Shown: piece after piece, positions 1 through 8,513 of the stretch | Position numbering within the stretch: position 1 is the stretch's first letter | Layout of the letters: each line of letters opens with the position of its first letter | Origin: MKSF01 sp037190225 | Lineage (GTDB): Bacteria > Bacteroidota > Bacteroidia > Chitinophagales > Chitinophagaceae | DNA: 64,000 nt | Direction: 5' to 3' | Assembly (NCBI GenBank): GCA_037190225.1 | Contig: JBBCJL010000001.1 | Location: forward strand, 1 to 64,000 | Translations under genes and position numbers: made by a program | The notes under the pieces: model-generated | Told to the model about the DNA's origin: nothing | Seen by the model: only the letters and a program-made list of their open reading frames with translations | Databases searched by the model: none

Positions 1-37
1 CGATCTTTAATATTGACTAATAACGAGCTGACAGCAT

Positions 38-77
38 GGGTGGCTGCTCGGTACGGAGCCGCCACCCTTGCTTTTTG
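38..77 (+). terminator. Intrinsic terminator of a gene lying before the window
   Basis: A 12 bp stem with one mismatch (GGGTGGC-GCTC pairing with GAGC-GCCACCC, arms 38-49 and 56-67) and a 6 base loop is followed by TTGCTTTTT. The T-rich tail is on the + strand only, so it should end transcription of a + strand gene whose coding part lies upstream of position 1. Confidence 0.7.
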
Positions 78-186
78 ATCCGAAAGGTATGCCTTGCTGC
101 GTGAAGCAGGAGGCTGCAGTGTTTAAACTTTTGCGGCGGCGGCAGGTCTATTGAAAAAGACAGGGGCTTTATATGCCGTTTTTTAC

Positions 187-194
187 TAAATTTG
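187..194 (+). promoter_or_regulatory. Bacteroidota -7 box for the cyclophilin gene
   Basis: TAAATTTG matches the Bacteroidota -7 consensus TAnnTTTG and lies 28 bases before the ATG at 222. No clear -33 TTG is seen at the usual distance, so the call rests on the -7 box and its position. Confidence 0.55.
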
Positions 195-221
195 GGAACA
201 TTTGCAAAAGATAATTAATCC

Positions 222-923
222 ATGATAAGAAAAGTATTATTGCTGGCCGGTCTGGCCATAGCAGGAGCTACGGGCGCGTTTGCCCAGAAATATAAGGTGA
301 TCATGTCCACTACCCAGGGCAGTATCGAAATGATCCTTTATGATGAGACACCGCTTCATTCCGAGAATTTCGTAAAGCTGGCAAGGGAAGGATTTTATGA
401 CAGCCTGCTGTTTCACCGGGTAATTCCTGAATTTATGATCCAGGGCGGCGACCCTACTTCAAAGAACGCCGCGCCGGGTACTCCTCTGGGTTCGGGCTCT
501 TACGGCAACAGGATCCCCGCTGAGTTCAAAACGGATAAGTATATCCACAAAAGAGGTGCGCTGGCTGCTGCCCGTGATAACAACCCTGAGAAAGCGAGCT
601 CCGGGTGCCAGTTCTATATCGTAGCGGGAAAGACCGTTACGGATGCGGAGCTGGATATGATACAGCAGCGTATCGGCATAAAGTACACCGATGCGCAGAA
701 GAACATTTATAAGACCCAGGGCGGCACGCCTTTCCTGGATAACAACTATACCGTGTACGGCGAGGTGGTAAAGGGTATGGAAACGGTAGATAAGATCGTG
801 AGCCAGAAAAAGAATGGCATGGACAGGCCCGATGAGGACCAGCGCATCCTTTCCGTAAAGGTCCTGGTAAAGGATAAGAACGGTAAATACACGGAAATGA
901 AGCAGGAAAAAGGTAAAAAATAA
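222..923 (+). CDS. Exported cyclophilin-type peptidyl-prolyl cis-trans isomerase
   Basis: Catalyses cis-trans isomerisation of prolyl peptide bonds, here probably in the periplasm to help folding of exported proteins. The 233 residue product has a signal peptide (residues 1-21, ending AFA) and then a complete cyclophilin domain, with FHRVIPEFMIQGGDPT at 64-79 carrying the active-site Arg66 and the SSGCQFYIV strand further on. A charged insertion follows that strand, as seen in many Bacteroidota cyclophilins, and the C-terminus is a lysine-rich tail. The ATG is preceded by a -7 box at 187-194. It is followed by another envelope quality-control gene (HtrA/DegP), but a 390 base gap separates them, so they are not an operon. 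Confidence 0.93.
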   Translation: MIRKVLLLAGLAIAGATGAFAQKYKVIMSTTQGSIEMILYDETPLHSENFVKLAREGFYDSLLFHRVIPEFMIQGGDPTSKNAAPGTPLGSGSYGNRIPAEFKTDKYIHKRGALAAARDNNPEKASSGCQFYIVAGKTVTDAELDMIQQRIGIKYTDAQKNIYKTQGGTPFLDNNYTVYGEVVKGMETVDKIVSQKKNGMDRPDEDQRILSVKVLVKDKNGKYTEMKQEKGKK

Positions 924-1313
924 AGTCACTGTCCGCTTACAGGCAACAACCTTTTATTACAGATACGCCTCGCTGAATGGTGTTCTCTCTGCGGGTCAAA
1001 AACCGCTTTTACTATAAAGGGACTGAGGGTGGTGGTCATTCCGAACGGATGTGAGGAATCTCTTATCATAATTTATAGCTTATAATGACTTTGTTGCTTA
1101 CAGGTGGCCAGTGCGAATACTATTTGATTTTTTACAACTTATTATCAAAATAACGATTCATTTTTTCAGAAAATGTTCGTTATTTTGGTAATACTTTTTA
1201 GAGTATTTTTTAAAAAACCTAACAATTTTTATAGTATCGGCAGAACTCTACGTTAAAATATTTATAGTAAATCTATTTTTAAACAGATATTATTTAACAC
1301 GAGAAGAAGAGCT
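924..1313. other. 390 bp intergenic region before the DegP gene
   Basis: No gene is seen. The first part (955-1065) holds an interrupted copy of a dispersed repeat. The second part is very AT-rich and holds an 11 bp inverted repeat, CAAAATAACGA at 1146-1156 and its complement at 1177-1187, then a shorter AATACT/AGTATT hairpin near 1189-1207. A clean TAnnTTTG box is not seen, so the promoter of the protease gene may be of another sigma class. The inverted repeats are candidates for regulator binding or transcript structure. Confidence 0.5.
955..1065. repeat. Dispersed intergenic repeat, copy 1 (interrupted)
   Basis: The left part (955-980) matches the left part of the copy at 2897-2922 with a few substitutions; the right part, 1034-1065, is identical over 32 bases to 2921-2952. 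About 53 unrelated bases lie between the two parts, as if something had been inserted or the element had rearranged. The core ATTCC...GGAAT can form a short hairpin. Confidence 0.75.
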
Positions 1314-2801
1314 ATGAAAAAAATTCTCTTTCCCGTGATAGCCACAGCAGCTATCACTTCTATAGCCACAGCATTAGGTACCCAATATTTTTCCGGAGGC
1401 GATCCTGTTTTTTCAGGCGATAAGGACAGGTCTGTGCCGGTGCACTATGTCAGCAACGGCATGGCTGCCGCTACCCAGCCGGTGGACTTTTCCCCTGCAG
1501 CTGAAGAGGCTGTAAAATCGGTGGTGCATATCAAGACGCTGAGCGAGGGCAGGACCGTAAGGGCCAGGGACCCTTTTGATATTTTCGGGATGTATGGCTT
1601 CAGGGAATATAAAATGCCTGACCAGGTAGGCTCCGGCTCCGGCGTGATCATTTCCGAAGACGGCTATATCATCACCAATAATCACGTGATAGCGGGCGCT
1701 TCAAAAGTGCAGGTCACCTTCAATGACCGCAATACGGAGATCGCCCAGGTGATAGGAACGGACCCTTCCACCGACCTTGCCGTATTGAAAATAGACGCCA
1801 GGAACCTGCATTATATGGAGATCGGCAATTCCGATGAGGTGAAGCTGGGCCAGTGGGTGCTGGCGGTAGGCTACCCGCTCAACCTGGATGCTACGGTGAC
1901 GGCAGGTATCGTATCTGCCAAAGGAAGGGCGCTGGGCATTAACCAGCGGCAATCCACCTCTGCCATAGAATCCTTTATCCAGACGGATGCTGCCGTAAAT
2001 CCCGGCAACAGCGGGGGCCCGCTGGTGAATACTGCCGGGCTGCTGATAGGCATCAATTCGGCCATTGCATCCCCCACCGGGAGCTATGCCGGCTACTCCT
2101 ACGCGATCCCGTCCAATATCGTGGAGAAAGTAGCAAGGGATATTATCAAGCATGGTAAGGTGCAGCGGGGCTACCTGGGTGTTGCCCTGGCAGACCTGAA
2201 TGATGAAGGGGCAGAGCAGCTGGGCATCAATAAGAACGATTTCAGGAATATCAAAGGCGTCTATGTGAATGCGGTAGAGCCGGAAAGCGGCGCCGCAGAG
2301 GCCGGTCTGAAAAAAGGAGATTTCATTACCGCCATCAATGGTACGAACATAGAGAATGTACCGCAGCTGCAGGGCGTGGTGGCCCGTTATCATCCCGGCG
2401 ATAAGATCAGCGTTACCTACCAGCGCGACGGTAAGTCCTTTACCAGGCAGGTGGAGCTGAAAAGCAACTTCGGGAATAAGATACTGGACGACAAGCAGAC
2501 CCGGTTTGAGCTGGCGGGAGCGGCCTTTCGTAACCTGACCGCGGAGGAGCAGAAGAAATATAATGTGGAAGGCGGCGGCGTGATCGTGGAAAAGATCGGC
2601 AAGGGCAGCTTCGCCAATGTCAATATCAGGGAAGGCTTTATCATTGTTACCGTTAATGACAAGCGTGTCCGGAATGTGGCCGAGTTCAACCAGCAGCTGC
2701 AGGAAGCGCAGGACGGCATCCAGCTGGGTGGCGTTTATGCGGGCCGGAACGGTATGTACTATTATGGTATGAACAGCATCCAGACGGAAAGTATCAGGTA
2801 A
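1314..2801 (+). CDS. HtrA/DegP family periplasmic serine protease with PDZ domains
   Basis: Degrades or refolds misfolded envelope proteins. The 495 residue product begins with an N-terminal signal or anchor segment (about 5-25), then a trypsin-like domain with the triad His124 (TNNHVIAGA), Asp154 (TDLAVLKI) and Ser233 (NPGNSGGPL). A PDZ domain follows (about 285-380) with a second, more divergent PDZ-like part to the C-terminus, the classic DegP order. The ATG at 1314 follows a long AT-rich leader with inverted repeats. A strong terminator follows directly. Family assignment is certain; whether it corresponds to DegP, DegQ or DegS of other bacteria cannot be told from sequence. Confidence 0.95.
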   Translation: MKKILFPVIATAAITSIATALGTQYFSGGDPVFSGDKDRSVPVHYVSNGMAAATQPVDFSPAAEEAVKSVVHIKTLSEGRTVRARDPFDIFGMYGFREYKMPDQVGSGSGVIISEDGYIITNNHVIAGASKVQVTFNDRNTEIAQVIGTDPSTDLAVLKIDARNLHYMEIGNSDEVKLGQWVLAVGYPLNLDATVTAGIVSAKGRALGINQRQSTSAIESFIQTDAAVNPGNSGGPLVNTAGLLIGINSAIASPTGSYAGYSYAIPSNIVEKVARDIIKHGKVQRGYLGVALADLNDEGAEQLGINKNDFRNIKGVYVNAVEPESGAAEAGLKKGDFITAINGTNIENVPQLQGVVARYHPGDKISVTYQRDGKSFTRQVELKSNFGNKILDDKQTRFELAGAAFRNLTAEEQKKYNVEGGGVIVEKIGKGSFANVNIREGFIIVTVNDKRVRNVAEFNQQLQEAQDGIQLGGVYAGRNGMYYYGMNSIQTESIR

Positions 2802-2820
2802 CATTGCCGCACTATACATC

Positions 2821-2854
2821 AAAAAATGCAACCCGGGCCGGGTTGCATTTTTTT
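2821..2854 (+). terminator. Intrinsic terminator of the DegP gene
   Basis: Arms TGCAACCCG and CGGGTTGCA (2827-2835 and 2839-2847) with a 3 base loop are flanked by A6 on the left and T7 on the right, 20 bases after the stop codon. Confidence 0.9.
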
Positions 2855-2896
2855 GCAGAATGATTAAGTGGTTATCTACTTATTAGGAAGCAAGTG

Positions 2897-2982
2897 TATT
2901 ACAGATGCGTTTCGCTGAGCGGTCATTCCGAACGGATGTGAGGAATCTCTTAATTGGTTTGTGGCTTATCTGTAGTGCATCC
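2897..2982. repeat. Dispersed intergenic repeat, copy 2 (most intact)
   Basis: About 85 bases between the DegP terminator and the convergent S46 peptidase gene. Shares 32 identical bases (2921-2952) with copy 1 and a weaker full-length match with copy 3 at 12172-12250. The short inverted ends TACAGAT (2900-2906) and ATCTGTA (2968-2974) frame it. No coding capacity is apparent. Confidence 0.75.
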
Positions 2983-2999
2983 TATATAGTCAGTTACGG

Positions 3000-5156
3000 C
3001 TACTTGTTCAATTTCATTTCTTTCAGCAGCCACCCGGCCTGGCCGTACTTTTCAATGATGAACAGCACGTACCGCACATCTACTGCAATATTCCTGCAGA
3101 AGCCTTCATCGAAATAAATATCGCTCATGGTGCCCTGCCAGATCCTGTCGAAGTTGATGCCTATCAGCTCTCCTTTGCCGTTCAGCACCGGGCTGCCGCT
3201 GTTGCCGCCGGTTGTGTGATTCGTGGCGATGAAATTGACCGGCACGGTATTGTTCTGCTGCCAGCGGCCGAAATCCTTACGGTTGTACAGGTCTATCAGG
3301 CGCTGCGGTATGCGGAACTCATCTATCTCCGGATTGTGGCGGGGGATCTTCATGTCCAGGGTGGTCAGGAAGAAATCGCCTTCTTTCTGGGCAATGGGCG
3401 TCACATTGCCGTAAGCGATGCGGAGCGTGGAGTTGGCATCTGGATAAAGCGGCTTACGTGCAGGGTTATATTTCATCTGCGCCCGTACATATTGCCTGTT
3501 GAGCACATTGATCTTATCGCTGTTGACCGTGAGCCTGGGCGTGATCTCGTTCCTTACGTAGCTGGTCACTTCATAATAGAGCTTATAAGCCGGGTCGCCG
3601 AGGATGGCGAAGCTGTCGGCCTTGGTCGCTTTATCCAGGAAATCATACATTCTCTGGCTGCTGGTGATCAGCGAATTGTTGTACACGCTGTTGGACCATT
3701 TGTGCGCATTATTGCCATATACGCTGTACAGGTATTTCATCCGGGGCGCTACTACGTAATCGTCCTGCTGCATATAGTATGGTATCAGCCCTTCAAATAC
3801 GGTCTGGTCCACGTGGGGAAGATAATTCTTATAGAACCCTGCCAGGCTTTTCTTGATCTTCTGGAGCGAGTCTGCCACCTGCGCCTGGGAGGCATCGGTC
3901 CTGAACAGGCCCAGGATGTTATTGAATACGGCCGATACCTGTATGGCCTCAATGCCCAGTATGGCTTCCCTTGAATATTCTATGGCGGCTACGTGCCTGT
4001 TGCTGCCTTTTACATTGGCCTCCAGGTTGGTCAGCAGGAAACGGTCCTCCGCATCGGGGCTGTTGGCGACCTGTGCCATAAATCTTTCCTCCTGCTGCTC
4101 CTTGATGTGTATAACATTGTTTTGCTGCAGCCCGAGCACCTCTCCCTGCCATTTTTTCCAGCCGTTGGCAACAGAAGCCTGCTTGGAGGCATATTTCAGG
4201 AAAATATCCTTGTCATTCCTCATATACTTATCCCAGATATCCAGCTTGATGGTCCGGGCCCGGATACGTATCGGGTCAACGATATGCTGCACCTGGTCCA
4301 CCTGGAACGAGGATAAATACTGCGTGGTACGGCCGGGGAAGCCGTACACCATGGTGAAATCACCTTCCTTGATGCCTGAAATATTGATGGGGAAATACTT
4401 TACGGGACTGTATGGCTTGTTGTCGGGATGATAATCGGCCGGGTTGTTATTGGCGTCCGCATACACGCGTAGCACAGCGAAATCGCCGGACTGGCGGGGC
4501 CACATCCAGTTGTCGGTATCTGCACCGAACTTCCCGATCCCGTCGGGCGGGAAAACGACCATGCGGACGTCCTTATAGGTCTCCCTGATGATGGCCCAGT
4601 ATTCGTTGCCTTCGTAGAACGGCCTGATATCCACTTCCGTACTGGAGTTCCTGCGGTAAGCCTGCGTAAGATTTTCTATTCTTTCTTTGATGATCCTGTT
4701 CCGCTCCGCTTCCGGCAGCGTGTCGGCCAGGTTATTGGTGATATAGCCGGTCACGTCCTCCAGCTTCCTGATCACCTGCACGGTGAGCCCGGGACAGGGC
4801 AGTTCTTCCGCCCTGCTTTTGGCAAAAAAGCCGTTTTCGAGGTAATTCTGCTCCTTGGTGCTTAAGGACTGGCCGTAGCTGTACGCGCAGTGGTGGTTGG
4901 TAAAGATAAGTCCCTGCGGTGATACGAATTCTCCGGTACACCCCCCTCCGAACAGCACTACGGCATTGTTCAGCCCGGTTCCGTTCTCATTATACAGTTG
5001 CTCCACGGGTATTTTCAGACCCATACGCTTCATTTCCGCCTCCCGGGACTTTATTTTTGAAGGCTGGTACATGCCTTCTTTGGCGTATAGGGTAGTGAGT
5101 GTCAACGGTAAAGAAAAAAAACCAAATAAAAGGGCTGTAAATTTTGAATTCCACAT
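3000..5156 (-). CDS. S46 family dipeptidyl-peptidase (DPP7/DPP11 type)
   Basis: Removes dipeptides from the N-terminus of peptides, feeding peptide catabolism in the periplasm. The 718 residue product has a signal peptide (1-25) and the split chymotrypsin fold of family S46: GGCTGEFVSPQGLIFTNHHC at 71-90 with the catalytic His, DNWMWPRQSGDFA with an Asp, and GGNSGSPV with Ser653 near the C-terminus. In Porphyromonas gingivalis DPP11, Arg673 lies 18 residues after Ser655 and gives Asp/Glu specificity, while DPP7 has Gly there. Here the residue 18 after Ser653 is Arg671, so DPP11-like acidic P1 specificity is predicted. Length matches the family. It is transcribed convergently to the DegP gene and stands alone. 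Confidence 0.95.
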   Translation of the reverse strand: MWNSKFTALLFGFFSLPLTLTTLYAKEGMYQPSKIKSREAEMKRMGLKIPVEQLYNENGTGLNNAVVLFGGGCTGEFVSPQGLIFTNHHCAYSYGQSLSTKEQNYLENGFFAKSRAEELPCPGLTVQVIRKLEDVTGYITNNLADTLPEAERNRIIKERIENLTQAYRRNSSTEVDIRPFYEGNEYWAIIRETYKDVRMVVFPPDGIGKFGADTDNWMWPRQSGDFAVLRVYADANNNPADYHPDNKPYSPVKYFPINISGIKEGDFTMVYGFPGRTTQYLSSFQVDQVQHIVDPIRIRARTIKLDIWDKYMRNDKDIFLKYASKQASVANGWKKWQGEVLGLQQNNVIHIKEQQEERFMAQVANSPDAEDRFLLTNLEANVKGSNRHVAAIEYSREAILGIEAIQVSAVFNNILGLFRTDASQAQVADSLQKIKKSLAGFYKNYLPHVDQTVFEGLIPYYMQQDDYVVAPRMKYLYSVYGNNAHKWSNSVYNNSLITSSQRMYDFLDKATKADSFAILGDPAYKLYYEVTSYVRNEITPRLTVNSDKINVLNRQYVRAQMKYNPARKPLYPDANSTLRIAYGNVTPIAQKEGDFFLTTLDMKIPRHNPEIDEFRIPQRLIDLYNRKDFGRWQQNNTVPVNFIATNHTTGGNSGSPVLNGKGELIGINFDRIWQGTMSDIYFDEGFCRNIAVDVRYVLFIIEKYGQAGWLLKEMKLNK

Positions 5157-5300
5157 AATTATTTTTTATTTTGGAATAAAATTAGGAATTGTTTGCAATA
5201 AATTCACAGATTATTATTACATTAGCCAAACTTTTCCGGTGATAAGGGCATGTACAATGCCTGAAAGGTATTATTAGGAACAACGATATTGTTTAATTAT

Positions 5301-7331
5301 ATGATTAAAAAATTACTCGTACTTGCATCAAGTATTTTTACATTACTGGCCAGCTCAGGCATTTCGAATGCCCAGGTAAGGTATGATATCTTTAATATAC
5401 CTGATACTGTTTGTACGGATCATGAGATTGAGCCCTATGACATTGTCGAAGGCGCGCAATCCTATAACTGGAGCTTCTGCCCGCCGAATCTTTCCGAATT
5501 CCCGACCGGAGGCAACCAGGGACCCTTTGCTTATTTCAATAATCCCACGTCTTTCAGGCTTGTAAAATATAACAGCACCCTGATGGGCTTCTATGTGAAC
5601 AGCGATGGCTATTTTTACAAGATGCGCTATGAAGATGGCATTACCGGCGGCCCCTCCCACGTAAAGGAGCTCGGAAAGGTGGCCACTACAGGGCGCGGCA
5701 TCTACCCGGTCTACTCCGGTACCAAATGGCATGTGTTCGTGATCGGCGGCGGGGAATGGAATACCTCCAACCTGATGCGCCTGGATTTTGAAAACGGGCT
5801 GCTGCAGGATGCGACCAATGTGACCAGCTTCGGCAACTTTGACAGCCTGCTGGTAGGTACCAATCAATTGGTGGTGGCGCAGGATAATGATAAGAACTGG
5901 TATGGCTTTACCGTTAACAGGAACGCGGAGCTGATCCGCTTTGAGTTTGGTACGAACCTGGAGAGCAGGCCTTATATTACCAACCTGGGTACCCTGCACA
6001 ATAACCTGAAGGATGTGACAAGCTTTGAGCTGATCAAGGAGCTGGACAACTGGCATCTTTATATCACCAACAAGGAAGAAAGCGCTGTAAAGAGGATATC
6101 TTTCGGTAACTCTTTCCTGAACCCTATCTATGTCATCAATTACGCAACGCTGGGTACTACGGTGGCCAGGCCGGTAGGTATCTCCATCACAAGGGATTGT
6201 GATAAATACTACGGCTGGGTATTGAGTGAAGGTAACTCCAATCTGGTAGGCCTGGTATGGAATAACTCTATTGCCGATACGCCTGTTGCTACCAATCTGG
6301 GTAACTTCATCGGTATCAGGAAAGCGCAGACCCTGTCCAATACCGTAAGGGAGAACGGGGGGCTGTATATGCTTTCCGCGAATGCCATTGACCAGTCTAT
6401 CTCCCTGATAGAATACAAGCCCTGTGATTTTGCCACACCGGCATTCAAGGACCAGCGTCTTCCGCCAACTTTCAAATACAGCGAGCCCGGGTATTACAAT
6501 GTGATCCTGACTGTTGATGAAGGTCTGCCGACCGTAACAACAGAGTGCCAGTCCATATATGTATATCCGCACCCGGCTATTACCATCAATACCAGAGATA
6601 CGGTGGTCTGCCAGAATGATACCATCCGTGTACAGGTTATGGTATTCAACGTGGACAGCATCTTATGGATGCCGGATTACAATATTGACACTACTGTAGG
6701 CCATAGTGTAAACATATGGCCCCAGCAACAGACCGATTATCATTATACTATCTATTTTGACCGTGACTGTGTGGTGAGAAAGCCATTGAACGTCAATGTG
6801 AGCAAGATCAGCGCTGACGCAGGTCCTGACCGTACTATGGGCGATGGCTCCAGTACAGCCCTCGGCGGCCCTAATACCAGTATCGTGGAAGGTTATGACT
6901 ACAAATGGACGCCACTGATCGGCCTGACCGGCGGCGAATGGGAGCCTTTCACTACGGCCAAGCCTCCCTACAGCATCACATATTACCTGGAGGTATCCAA
7001 TGACCGTGGCTGTTATGCCATAGATTCTGTAAGCATAACGGTGCCATGTGACAATGTTGCCTTGCCGAACGCCTTTATGCCCGGTTCCTCCAATAGCGGT
7101 GCCAACACGTTCAAGCTCCTGAACAGCCAGTTCTCCAAGATCAATTCCTTTAAGGTGTATGACAGATGGGGTAAGGTGGTGTTCGAGACCACAGATCCTA
7201 ACGCGGGCTGGGACGGAACAACGGATGGTAAGGATGCGCCGTTTGGTGTGTATGTGTGGGAAGTGGATGCCAACTGTGCCAATACATTTGAACGGATCAT
7301 CAGGACGGGTAATGTGACGCTGATACGATAG
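5301..7331 (+). CDS. Secreted PKD-type protein with T9SS type B (gliding-associated) sorting domain
   Basis: A large exported protein of 676 residues. The start is set at the ATG at 5301, giving MIKKLLVLASSIFTLL... with a clear signal peptide ending near SNAQ; an upstream TTG in the same frame is unlikely. The middle (about 80-370) is a series of strand-rich repeats of about 50 residues with phrases such as NLGTLHNNL and NYATLGTTV, compatible with a beta-propeller. PKD/Ig-like parts follow (about 385-590). The last 90 residues, from LPNAFMPGSSNSG through VYDRWGKVVFET to FGVYVWEV, are the gliding motility-associated (type B) T9SS C-terminal domain. Export would depend on the GldKLMN apparatus encoded at 58-63 kb. 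Substrate or ligand unknown. Confidence 0.9.
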   Translation: MIKKLLVLASSIFTLLASSGISNAQVRYDIFNIPDTVCTDHEIEPYDIVEGAQSYNWSFCPPNLSEFPTGGNQGPFAYFNNPTSFRLVKYNSTLMGFYVNSDGYFYKMRYEDGITGGPSHVKELGKVATTGRGIYPVYSGTKWHVFVIGGGEWNTSNLMRLDFENGLLQDATNVTSFGNFDSLLVGTNQLVVAQDNDKNWYGFTVNRNAELIRFEFGTNLESRPYITNLGTLHNNLKDVTSFELIKELDNWHLYITNKEESAVKRISFGNSFLNPIYVINYATLGTTVARPVGISITRDCDKYYGWVLSEGNSNLVGLVWNNSIADTPVATNLGNFIGIRKAQTLSNTVRENGGLYMLSANAIDQSISLIEYKPCDFATPAFKDQRLPPTFKYSEPGYYNVILTVDEGLPTVTTECQSIYVYPHPAITINTRDTVVCQNDTIRVQVMVFNVDSILWMPDYNIDTTVGHSVNIWPQQQTDYHYTIYFDRDCVVRKPLNVNVSKISADAGPDRTMGDGSSTALGGPNTSIVEGYDYKWTPLIGLTGGEWEPFTTAKPPYSITYYLEVSNDRGCYAIDSVSITVPCDNVALPNAFMPGSSNSGANTFKLLNSQFSKINSFKVYDRWGKVVFETTDPNAGWDGTTDGKDAPFGVYVWEVDANCANTFERIIRTGNVTLIR

Positions 7332-7358
7332 CTCGTACTACTGCTGATAAAATATCTC

Positions 7359-7398
7359 GGGTCTCCTTATAATATTAATAAGGAGACCCTCGTTTTTT
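7359..7398 (+). terminator. Intrinsic terminator of the type B T9SS cargo gene
   Basis: Perfect 12 bp stem GGGTCTCCTTAT / ATAAGGAGACCC (7359-7370 and 7378-7389), 7 base loop, then CG and T6. Confidence 0.92.
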
Positions 7399-7499
7399 AA
7401 GGTATAGTATGTCTGTAAAGGAAAGTGCGGCGGCAATATTTCCCACCTCCGGAATACCGCTGACATTCCCGGAAGGCGGTACAAAACACCCAGGATGCC

Positions 7500-8417
7500 A
7501 TGTTGAAATTATTGGATAAAGTAGAGCGGCGTGCTGATGCTACAAAGCTCGGGCGGTTGTGGATGCAACCGCTGAAATATATTTACGCTATAGGTTTCAG
7601 AGAACTGTTGTATAAAATCCGTCATAAGCAAAAGATCGTCAGTACGACCCTGTTCTTCGGAAGGAAGATGACCATCGCCTTACCGGCTGCCACTGATATT
7701 TACCTTACAGGAGGCAAATCACATCCATCCGAGGTGCGTCTTGCCAGGTTCCTCATCAAAAGCCTGCATGCAGGCAACAGCTTTATGGACATAGGAGCGC
7801 ATTACGGTTATTTTACGCTTCTTGCTGCCGAGCTTGTGGGCCATTCCGGTATGGTAAGGTCGTTTGAACCGGCTTCGGATTCTTTTAATATCCTTTCCCG
7901 GAACGTAGCGGACCGTAAAAATATAACCGTATTTCCGGTTGCGGTTTCAGATGGGGTGGTGAATGTTGCTTTTTACGAATTTGAAAATATGCAGTCCGAA
8001 TATAACTCTATGGAAATCGGTCAGTTTGAAAGTGAAGGCTGGTTTAAGCGAAAGGTGCCCAGGAAGGTAAGCGTCCCGGCGACTACTATAGATATGGTAA
8101 CGGAGGAAACGGGCTTTAGGCCCGATATCATCAAGGTGGATGTGGAGGGAGCAGAGGATAAAGTGGTCATGGGCGGACAAGGGTTTTTGCAGTCCCGTGC
8201 ACCGGTTATCATCCTGGAATACCTGGCCGTAACGCGGCATAATAAAGCGCATCAAAAGGCGGTAGCGCTTTTGAGGAGCTGGGGCTATGTAGCTCATATC
8301 ATCAATAAGGCGGGTGAGGTAATACCGGTCTCCGATATAGAAAATAATTTGAAAATCAATGGGTTGAATTCAGATAATATTGTATTTTTAAAGACTGTTC
8401 CCGGCAGGACGGAATGA
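7500..8417 (+). CDS. FkbM family SAM-dependent methyltransferase
   Basis: Transfers a methyl group from S-adenosylmethionine, in this family usually to a hydroxyl of a sugar or polyketide. The 305 residue protein has the Rossmann motif I FMDIGAHYGYF at 95-105, a second motif around VRSFEPASDSF (119-129), and the family hallmark IIKVDVEGAED at 210-220. No signal peptide or membrane segment. The nearby polysaccharide genes (Wzz-like and O-antigen-ligase-like, beyond prfA) make methylation of a surface glycan plausible, but this is inference and the acceptor is unknown. Confidence 0.88.
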   Translation: MLKLLDKVERRADATKLGRLWMQPLKYIYAIGFRELLYKIRHKQKIVSTTLFFGRKMTIALPAATDIYLTGGKSHPSEVRLARFLIKSLHAGNSFMDIGAHYGYFTLLAAELVGHSGMVRSFEPASDSFNILSRNVADRKNITVFPVAVSDGVVNVAFYEFENMQSEYNSMEIGQFESEGWFKRKVPRKVSVPATTIDMVTEETGFRPDIIKVDVEGAEDKVVMGGQGFLQSRAPVIILEYLAVTRHNKAHQKAVALLRSWGYVAHIINKAGEVIPVSDIENNLKINGLNSDNIVFLKTVPGRTE

Positions 8418-8482
8418 GTTTTGTAAAAGCGCAGATCCCTAATAATTATTCGGGCTTACAGTTTTTATTACGTTATAATATG

Positions 8483-8490
8483 TAACTTTG
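8483..8490 (+). promoter_or_regulatory. Bacteroidota -7 box for prfA
   Basis: TAACTTTG is a full match to TAnnTTTG and sits 24 bases before the prfA ATG, implying a leader of roughly 17-20 bases. The -33 region is T-rich but has no clear TTG. Confidence 0.7.
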
Positions 8491-8513
8491 CATACTTTTT
8501 TACAAAACATTTT

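Noticed and set aside
1701..2831. 376 residue minus-strand ORF opposite the DegP gene
   Set aside because: The + strand frame has the complete HtrA catalytic triad; the antisense frame has no recognisable feature.
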